NCBI RefSeq assembly: GCF_025362455.1
Contig: NZ_JANYGJ010000010.1
Coordinates: forward strand, 1-10,839
DNA: 10,839 nt
Source of the DNA: Deinococcus sp.
GTDB taxonomy: Bacteria > Deinococcota > Deinococci > Deinococcales > Deinococcaceae
Direction of reading: 5' to 3'
The translations under genes and the position numbers were made by a program. Every line of letters begins with the position of its first letter. Within the stretch, counting starts at the first letter, position 1. Below the pieces are notes generated by a model that was not told the origin of the DNA, searched no databases, and saw only the letters and a program-made list of their open reading frames with translations. Shown piece by piece: positions 6,166 through 10,839 of the stretch.

Positions 6166-6190
6166 AAAGGCCCGCCGCGTGCGGGCTTTT
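6166..6190 (+). terminator. Intrinsic terminator of tRNA-Gln
   Basis: GCCCGC (6170-6175) pairs with GCGGGC (6181-6186) around CGCGT, with AAAG before and TTTT after extending the stem. It begins 5 nt after the tRNA 3' end. The 249-bp stretch from here to 6439 holds no credible gene and no promoter I can define. Confidence 0.92.
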
Positions 6191-6439
6191 GTGTTGCCGC
6201 TGCGTCGCCGCCGTGTCGCCACTGGCAGGCAAATGTCCGCTCAGTCACTTTCTCATGATAAGCGAAGCCTCATTTATGAAGGCCCGTCAGACGACCCGGA
6301 TCAGCTTAAAGTCAGCTCCCAGCGCCGCCCGACACCCGCGCCATTCTGACTGGCGGCTGAATCTTAATAAAGGCTTTCTCCGCTCAGCCTCATAGGGCGT
6401 CACCTTTGGCAACGTAGGCTTCTTTTCAGGAGGCTCCAC

Positions 6440-7465
6440 ATGAACAAGTTGCTCGTACTGCCCGCCGCCCTGCTGCTCAGCAGCGCCCTGGCGGCCCCCA
6501 AGATCAGCGCCCAGAGCATTATCGTCAACCCCGTCCAGCCGGACGTCAGCGTGCGCGTCTACACCGACAAGAACCCGGACGGCTCCCAGACCCCCGATTA
6601 CCGCGTGGGCGAGAAGATCACCATCAACGTCATCACCAACCAGGACGCCTACGTCTACCTGTTCAACATCGACGGCAGCGGCAAAATCGATCAACTGCTG
6701 CCCAACCGCTTCGCCAGCGGTGCGAACTTCGTCAAGGCCAACGTCGTCAAGTCGTTCCCGGCCCCCGGCGACACCTTCACCTTCGACATCGACGGCCCGG
6801 CGGGTCTGAACAAGGTGCTGGCGCTGGCCTCCAAGACCGAGCTAAATCTGGGCGACCTGAGCAGCTTCAGCGGCCAGCAAAACGAACTCGCCACCGTCAA
6901 GGCCAAGGGCCAGGAGCAGCTCGCTCAGGCCCTCAGCATCGTGGTCAACCCGATTCCGCAAAATAGCTGGGTCAGCGACACCGCCTTTTACAACGTGGCC
7001 CTGGCCCAGCAGGTCCAGACCGGCAACCTGTTCGTGGGCACCAACGTCCCCGGCGGCGTGGTGTTCCTGAACGGCCAGCGCCTCGGCGACGCCAACCAGA
7101 CCTACAGCGCCATTCGCCCCGGCAGCTACCCGGTCCGCATCACCGCGCCCGGCTACCGCGATTACGTGGCGAACATCAGCATCCGCGCTGGCGCCACCAC
7201 CAACGTCAACGTCGAGTTCTCGACAGCCGTGACCCCTCAGCCGCCCGTGAGCAACACCGCACCCGTCAACATCCGCAGCAGCCTCAACGGCGCCACGGTC
7301 TTCGTCGACGGACGCCAGGTCGGCACCGTCCAGAACGGCGGCCTGAACCTCAGCCTGACGCGCGGCTCGCACGAGATCGTGCTGATCGCCCCCGGTTACC
7401 GCACCTTTGTCAACACCTATAACGTCAGCAACGGCGGCACCATCACCATCAACCCCACCCGCTAG
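6440..7465 (+). CDS. Secreted DUF4384 protein with two PEGA domains
   Basis: The 341-aa product starts with a signal peptide (MNKLLVLPAALLLSSALA, cleavage near residues 18-19). Next is a DUF4384-type beta-sandwich (about 27-170) containing VGEKITINVITNQDAYVYLFN, followed by two PEGA domains (about 195-262 and 275-340). Each PEGA repeat has the hallmark ending APGYR (236-240 and 317-321). PEGA domains are surface beta-sheet modules thought to bind cell-envelope partners. The exact function is unknown; a structural or adhesive role outside the membrane is inferred. AGGAGG (6428-6433) lies 6 nt before the ATG. It is a single gene between the tRNA terminator and its own terminator. I could not define a -35/-10 pair upstream. 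Confidence 0.85.
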   Translation: MNKLLVLPAALLLSSALAAPKISAQSIIVNPVQPDVSVRVYTDKNPDGSQTPDYRVGEKITINVITNQDAYVYLFNIDGSGKIDQLLPNRFASGANFVKANVVKSFPAPGDTFTFDIDGPAGLNKVLALASKTELNLGDLSSFSGQQNELATVKAKGQEQLAQALSIVVNPIPQNSWVSDTAFYNVALAQQVQTGNLFVGTNVPGGVVFLNGQRLGDANQTYSAIRPGSYPVRITAPGYRDYVANISIRAGATTNVNVEFSTAVTPQPPVSNTAPVNIRSSLNGATVFVDGRQVGTVQNGGLNLSLTRGSHEIVLIAPGYRTFVNTYNVSNGGTITINPTR

Positions 7466-7480
7466 ATACAGCGCGTTCAG

Positions 7481-7509
7481 AAGGCCCCGGCGATCAACCG
7501 GGGCCTTTT
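7481..7509. terminator. Shared terminator of converging genes
   Basis: AAGGCCCCGG (7481-7490) pairs with CCGGGGCCTT (7498-7507) over 10 bp around a 7-nt loop, with TTTT at 7506-7509. It lies 15 bp after the PEGA gene stop and 12 bp past the stop of the minus-strand GTPase. On the minus strand the T-run is weak (TTCT), so it works best for the rightward gene. Confidence 0.92.
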
Positions 7510-7521
7510 GACGTGCCGACC

Positions 7522-9225
7522 TCAAGCCTGGCCCAGCGCCTCCACATCAACCTTGAGGGCGTCCAGGCGAGAAAGCAGCTCGGCGTTCTGGCGCCCGGCA
7601 CGCTCCAGGCGGCTGCCCTCCTGGCGGATGAAGCCGGTGAACGGCAGCAGCGCGTCTTGCAACCTGGCGTCAGCACGTTCCTGCTCGCGCTCGTATTCGC
7701 GCCGGACGATGCGCTCCAGGCTGCCCCGGAGTTCCGCGATACGCACCCGCAGTTGCCGCAGCGCCGCCAGCCGTTTTTGCGGCAAGACGAATAATCCCAG
7801 GCTGCCCACCGTAATGGCCGCCAGCACGCCGGTAAAGTCGGCCAGGGCGCCGCCGATGGCCAGGGCCGTGACCGTGCCGATGGCGACGCCGCCCGCCCCG
7901 AAGCCGATCACGCCGCGCATGGCGTCCTCGGCGTCGCGGGAGAGTAGCCGGGTCAGCTCCTGCTGGGTGCCCTCGGCGACGTGGCGCTGGGCGCTGCCGG
8001 AGATGCCCTCGATCAGGGCACTGCGGTCATACGAAAACCGGCTGCGGGCCACCTCGCCTTCGGGCTGGCGGCGGATCAGGTCGGCCTGAACGTCTTCCCA
8101 GAAGTGCAGATTGCTCTCGACGAAGCGGTCGATCATCGAGCCGAACTGGCCCTCGATAGCGTCGGGCAGGTCGGCCACGGCGCCTTTGCGAAAGGCGGCT
8201 TCGAGGTCACGCCCGTTGAGCAGTTGCCGGACGTTGGCCAGGCGCAGACTCCGGTCAATAAAGGCGTCGGCCCGCACCTCGAACTCGGAGAGCAGGCGGC
8301 CCATCCGGTTGAGCTGGCCGTCGAGTTCGGCGCCCATGCGCTCGTGGTGGTGGGCTTGCTGCTCCTCCAGGCGGGCGTGGGTGGCCATGTCGCGGCTCAG
8401 CGTGGCGCGGGCGGCCTCGGTGCGCCCGGTGGCCCCGGACAGCAGCTCGGCGGCGGTGCCCAGCGGCGCGGCGAGCTTGAGGCGGGTGCGCCCGGTTTCG
8501 GACAGTCGCATCTTGAGGACTTCGCGCAGCGCCCCGAAGCCCACGTCGCCGCCACGCTGCTCGGCGCGGGCCGAGACCAGAAAGACCGGCGGCGTCAGGC
8601 CCAGCGTGGCCCGCGCTCCGGCTTCCACGAAGTTGCGGACCTGCACCTTGGCGTCCTGGGTTTCGAGCAGGTCGGCCTTGTTGACCACCATCACCACCGA
8701 GCGGCCCCAGCGCTTGACCAGCTCCAGAAACTGCCGCTCGGACTCGGTGAAGGGCCGGTCCGCGCTGGTCAGAAACAGCACCAGGTCGGCACGCGGCAAG
8801 AAGCCCTCGGTGAGCGACTGGTGCTGCCGGATGATGGCGTTGGTGCCCGGCGTATCGACCAGCGCCACGCCTTCGAGCACCCGCAGCGGCACCCGCAACC
8901 TACTGACGAAGGGGTCGGCGGTGGCCTCCAGCTCGCCCCGCGTCTCGCCGTGCATCAGGACGTAGATGCGGTCGGTGGTGGGCGTGACGCCTTCGGGCAA
9001 TGCCTGGTCGCCCAGCAGGGCATTGATGAAGCTGCTCTTGCCCGCGTTGAACTCGCCGACCACCACCAGCAAAAACGCTTCGTCGAGGTGGCGCAGGGCG
9101 GCTCTGGCCTGTTCACTGGCCTCGGCAGGGGCGCCCTGGACCTCCAGCAGCGACTGAAGGTCGGCCAGCAGGCTGCGTTCACGGGTCAGGAGGTCTTGCA
9201 CCCCGGCGCTGACGAGTTGAGTCAT
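7522..9225 (-). CDS. Dynamin-like membrane GTPase
   Basis: Bacterial dynamin-like proteins are large GTPases that bind and remodel membranes. From the ATG at 9225 the product has 567 aa. The N-terminal G domain shows G1 GEFNAGKSS (57-65), the G2 threonines (83-84, PTTD), G3 DTPG (124-127) and G4 NKAD (182-185). A long helical stalk follows, then a paired hydrophobic hairpin near 437-481 that should insert in the membrane, and a helical C-terminus. The start is chosen because the frame upstream is low-complexity and TAGAAT lies 5 nt before this ATG, giving a leaderless message. Only one such gene is present; some systems have two in tandem. Roles proposed for relatives include membrane repair, division and phage defence. 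Its role here is unknown. Confidence 0.88.
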   Translation of the reverse strand: MTQLVSAGVQDLLTRERSLLADLQSLLEVQGAPAEASEQARAALRHLDEAFLLVVVGEFNAGKSSFINALLGDQALPEGVTPTTDRIYVLMHGETRGELEATADPFVSRLRVPLRVLEGVALVDTPGTNAIIRQHQSLTEGFLPRADLVLFLTSADRPFTESERQFLELVKRWGRSVVMVVNKADLLETQDAKVQVRNFVEAGARATLGLTPPVFLVSARAEQRGGDVGFGALREVLKMRLSETGRTRLKLAAPLGTAAELLSGATGRTEAARATLSRDMATHARLEEQQAHHHERMGAELDGQLNRMGRLLSEFEVRADAFIDRSLRLANVRQLLNGRDLEAAFRKGAVADLPDAIEGQFGSMIDRFVESNLHFWEDVQADLIRRQPEGEVARSRFSYDRSALIEGISGSAQRHVAEGTQQELTRLLSRDAEDAMRGVIGFGAGGVAIGTVTALAIGGALADFTGVLAAITVGSLGLFVLPQKRLAALRQLRVRIAELRGSLERIVRREYEREQERADARLQDALLPFTGFIRQEGSRLERAGRQNAELLSRLDALKVDVEALGQA

Positions 9226-9230
9226 GGGGC

Positions 9231-9236
9231 ATTCTA
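9231..9236 (-). promoter_or_regulatory. -10 box TAGAAT, leaderless start of dynamin-like gene
   Basis: Read on the minus strand, TAGAAT ends 5 nt before the ATG at 9225. No Shine-Dalgarno sequence is present. The -35 region is not recognisable. Confidence 0.5.
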
Positions 9237-9266
9237 GAGGCTGGGGAACGGCCTGGCCCGGTCTGC

Positions 9267-9272
9267 TAGCGT
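9267..9272 (+). promoter_or_regulatory. -10 box TAGCGT, leaderless start of divergent gene
   Basis: TAGCGT fits TANNNT and ends 6 nt before the ATG at 9279. With the TAGAAT box on the other strand, the two -10 boxes are only 30 bp apart, so the two promoters must overlap and may compete. Confidence 0.45.
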
Positions 9273-9278
9273 GGGCAC

Positions 9279-9626
9279 ATGAGCGACCCACCAGAACCCC
9301 CGCACGGTCCCCCGCATGATGCCCCGCATGATGCACAGTTGCTGGGCATCCAGTTCACCTTGCAGGACATGAGCGAGATCAATTTCGCCAAAGTCCTGAA
9401 CGACATCATGCACGACCACGCCTTTGCCCGGCCACTTCAGGTCCAGGTGATCGAGCCGCGCCCGGACAGGCAGGGCGGCTTCATCGACGGTCAACTGACG
9501 CTGGCCTTTTTCGAGTCGGACCGGGAGCGGGCGGCGGCGGCCATGCAGCGCCTGAAGACCATTCTGCTGCGCTACGGCGCCCAGGTGGACCACATCCGGA
9601 TGCCGGGGGAGGAGCGGCTGAACTGA
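9279..9626 (+). CDS. Hypothetical protein with histidine-rich N-terminus
   Basis: I do not recognise this 115-aa product. Residues 1-20 are Pro/His-rich (PHGP-PHDA-PHDA), built by a 12-bp DNA repeat. The remainder looks like one small alpha/beta domain, with a helix around INFAKVLNDIMHDHAF, a strand region QVQVIEPRPD, a second strand GQLTLAFFE and a helix AAAAMQRLKTILLRYG. There is no signal peptide or membrane segment. A second ATG at 9369 (MSEINF) would omit the repeat. The HxxxxHD-like spacing could bind metal, but this is speculation. It diverges from the dynamin-like gene, with which it may be co-regulated. Confidence 0.65.
   Translation: MSDPPEPPHGPPHDAPHDAQLLGIQFTLQDMSEINFAKVLNDIMHDHAFARPLQVQVIEPRPDRQGGFIDGQLTLAFFESDRERAAAAMQRLKTILLRYGAQVDHIRMPGEERLN
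9299..9334 (+). repeat. 12-bp tandem repeat encoding PHDA
   Basis: CCCGCATGATGC occurs twice in perfect tandem (9311-9322, 9323-9334), preceded by a diverged copy (9299-9310). The unit is a multiple of three, so copy number can change without a frameshift, altering the His-rich N-terminus. Confidence 0.8.
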
Positions 9627-9694
9627 GGGCAGACGCCGACAGCCCACCGCTGGACAAACCGCTAATCACACTGACATTCACCATACTGGGGGCG

Positions 9695-9802
9695 ATGACC
9701 AGCACCGACCCAATGCGTGTTCAGCTCCTCATGCCCCACCGCTTCGGCCTGGGCTGGGTGCCCTGTGCGCCTGGACGGAGAAGGGGTGCTCAGGGGTGGT
9801 AG
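9695..9802 (+). pseudogene. 35-codon orphan frame, possible gene remnant
   Basis: An ATG 7 nt after a CATACT box opens a frame starting MTSTDPMRVQLLMPHRFGLGW and ending TAG at 9800-9802. The first 21 residues look protein-like; the last 14 (VPCAPGRRRGAQGW) look like random GC-rich coding. This suggests a broken gene start, perhaps cut off where the toxin-antitoxin module entered. A real 35-aa protein is possible but unsupported. The remainder of the 236-bp gap 9627-9862 holds only the promoter of the next gene. Confidence 0.3.
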
Positions 9803-9830
9803 TGACGGCTTCCAGCTCGACGAACTACAT

Positions 9831-9862
9831 TTCACTTATTACACTTGAGTTAGGCTAATTGT
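9831..9862 (+). promoter_or_regulatory. AT-rich promoter/operator of the antitoxin gene
   Basis: TAGGCT (9851-9856) fits TANNNT and ends 6 nt before the ATG at 9863. It sits inside the perfect short palindrome TTAG-G-CTAA (9850-9858). CACTT is repeated at 9833-9837 and 9842-9846. Antitoxins of this kind usually repress their own promoter, so these repeats are the likely binding site, though this is inferred. Confidence 0.45.
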
Positions 9863-10294
9863 ATGACCGCCTCGTTGTCTTACCTCCCTACCCTTCAGGA
9901 ACAAGCTCAACTGGAAAGCCTGGCTAGCACCGTTCCGGCTGAGCGGCCACGGCTGTGCCTTCAGGTGATCGGCAGTGCTCAGCCCGTGGAGTTGCCTGAA
10001 GCGCTCGCTGAACTGGTGGCGCTGCTCATTCGTGAGGGGGCCGCTGGACACGCCGTGAGTGTGGTGCTGCCGGACGAAGAAGTGGGCACTATCGAGGCCG
10101 CCAGAATGCTTGGCATCAGTCGCCCTTTTCTGGTCAGTCACCTGCTCGACACCGGGAAACTGGCATTTCATAAAGTTGGAAGTCACCGCCGGATCACCCT
10201 GCGGGATCTGCTGGCATATCAGACCGAACAGGTCCGGCGACGCCGCCTGGCGGCAGCCCTGAGCGCCGAAGATCAGGCGCTGGGATTGTACTGA
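9863..10294 (+). CDS. Excisionase-type HTH protein, probable antitoxin
   Basis: The 143-aa product has a DNA-binding domain of the excisionase/MerR-like HTH_17 type at about residues 74-118: VGTIEAARMLGISRPFLVSHLL, then KVGSHRRI and a helix RDLLAYQ. Residues 1-70 form a variable N-terminal region, possibly for dimerisation. The C-terminal basic helix (EQVRRRRLAAALS) runs on and could bind the toxin. Proteins of this type commonly precede a PIN-domain gene, and one starts here just 2 nt after the stop, supporting an antitoxin role and translational coupling. No Shine-Dalgarno is seen; TAGGCT 6 nt upstream suggests a leaderless message. A plain transcription regulator remains possible. Confidence 0.75.
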   Translation: MTASLSYLPTLQEQAQLESLASTVPAERPRLCLQVIGSAQPVELPEALAELVALLIREGAAGHAVSVVLPDEEVGTIEAARMLGISRPFLVSHLLDTGKLAFHKVGSHRRITLRDLLAYQTEQVRRRRLAAALSAEDQALGLY

Positions 10295-10296
10295 CG

Positions 10297-10839
10297 GTGA
10301 CGCCGCCCGTCCCCCTCCGGCTGTTTTGTGATGCCAATGTGCTGTACGCCTCGGTCCTGCGAAATCTACTCATTCGTCTGGCGCTGGCCGACGTGCTGGA
10401 ACTGCGCTGGAGCAAGCAGGTGCAGCAGGAATGGGTCCGGAACCTGCTGGAGCATCAGGGCGACCTGGACGCCGCACGACTGGAGCGCACCTGTGCCCTG
10501 ATGGACCGTGCCCTGCCAGACGCCTGCATCAGTGGCTACGAAGCGCGGCTATCTGGGCTGACCCTGCCCGACCCTGATGATCTACATGTGCTGGCGGCAG
10601 CCTTGCATGGGCAGGCCAGTCATTTGTTGACCTTCAACCTGCGCGACTTTCCAGCCGCCGCACTCGCTTCACTGGGTTTGCAAGTCCTGCATCCGGATGG
10701 GGTGCAACTCAGAAATGGGGAACCGGAAAAGCACGGTGGCGCAGCGGGTGAAACTGGAGTGGGCGTGAGGACGAAGCTGAACCCGCACGAAGGGCCGCCA
10801 TACCAGCAGCTCCTGAACGTGACCAATGCTGGCCAGCAC
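10297..10839 (+). CDS. PIN-domain ribonuclease, probable toxin (3' end outside)
   Basis: The reading frame from GTG at 10297 is open to the window edge (181 codons visible), so the gene is partial. It shows the acidic PIN pocket: D12 in LFCDANVLYAS, E45 in KQVQQEWVRN, D94-D95 in PDPDDLHVLAAA, and D117 in TFNLRDF. PIN toxins of this type cut RNA with a divalent metal. The visible domain ends near residue 120. The tail (HPDG at 135-138, then GEPEKHGGAAGETGVG) is Gly-rich and unlike the helical tail expected after HPD in many relatives. In another frame a 17-codon stretch ends in TGA overlapping a GTG at 10765, so a new gene could start there in the toxin frame. The GTG start follows the antitoxin stop by 2 nt. 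Confidence 0.72.
   Translation, partial: MTPPVPLRLFCDANVLYASVLRNLLIRLALADVLELRWSKQVQQEWVRNLLEHQGDLDAARLERTCALMDRALPDACISGYEARLSGLTLPDPDDLHVLAAALHGQASHLLTFNLRDFPAAALASLGLQVLHPDGVQLRNGEPEKHGGAAGETGVGVRTKLNPHEGPPYQQLLNVTNAGQH

Noticed and set aside
7981..9237. 418-codon plus-strand frame within the GTPase gene
   Set aside because: Pure antisense of the dynamin-like gene, with low-complexity Gly/Ala/Gln composition and no family motif.

Overview
The window is chromosomal DNA of very high GC content. It is most likely from a Deinococcus species or close relative. The evidence is the rplU-rpmA-obg cluster running into yqeK-LCP-rsfS, a secreted DUF4384/PEGA protein, a dynamin-like GTPase, and several genes whose start codon lies only 5-7 nt after a TANNNT -10 box. 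That last arrangement is the leaderless layout known to be common in Deinococcus. The genus is inferred from this overall picture; no marker gene settles it.

Layout. Positions 1-126 hold a consensus promoter pointing left out of the window and a strong hairpin in its leader, but no recognisable gene. xseB (268-588), the small subunit of exodeoxyribonuclease VII, follows. A gap with short repeats, an inverted repeat and a strong promoter leads into rplU (L21, 977-1282), rpmA (L27, 1382-1657) and obg (1852-3162). Then come yqeK (HD-domain Ap4A hydrolase type, 3312-4058), an overlapping LytR-CpsA-Psr cell-envelope ligase gene (4055-5362) and rsfS (ribosome silencing factor, 5558-5929). This rightward block mixes ribosome assembly (L21, L27, Obg, RsfS), nucleotide signalling (YqeK) and wall-polymer attachment (LCP). 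A perfect 14-bp inverted repeat separates it from tRNA-Gln(TTG) at 6087-6160, which has its own promoter and terminator.

Right half. A secreted DUF4384 plus two-PEGA protein (6440-7465) converges on a dynamin-like membrane GTPase (7522-9225, minus strand) across a shared hairpin terminator. Divergent from the GTPase is a small unrecognised gene (9279-9626), and both start codons sit right behind -10 boxes. After a gap holding a 35-codon orphan reading frame comes a toxin-antitoxin-like pair: an excisionase-type HTH protein (9863-10294) and a PIN-domain nuclease (from 10297) that is still open at the window edge. The reading frame of the PIN gene looks slightly less GC-rich than the core genes (by eye), which fits an acquired module.

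Cross-cutting pattern. Many gaps, and two gene ends, carry a different short tandem repeat of 11-16 bp unit: 171-194, 698-743, 1667-1839, 3962-4021, 5370-5408 and 9299-9334. Perfect inverted repeats of 7-14 bp with loops of 14-30 nt occur at 120-149, 772-809, 3205-3243, 5442-5483 and 5973-6030. I see no insertion sequence, CRISPR array or large new system. The most notable items are the two-state hairpin before the rplU ribosome-binding site, the 14-bp inverted repeat before tRNA-Gln, the repeat-built tail of YqeK and the toxin-antitoxin pair with its odd toxin tail.
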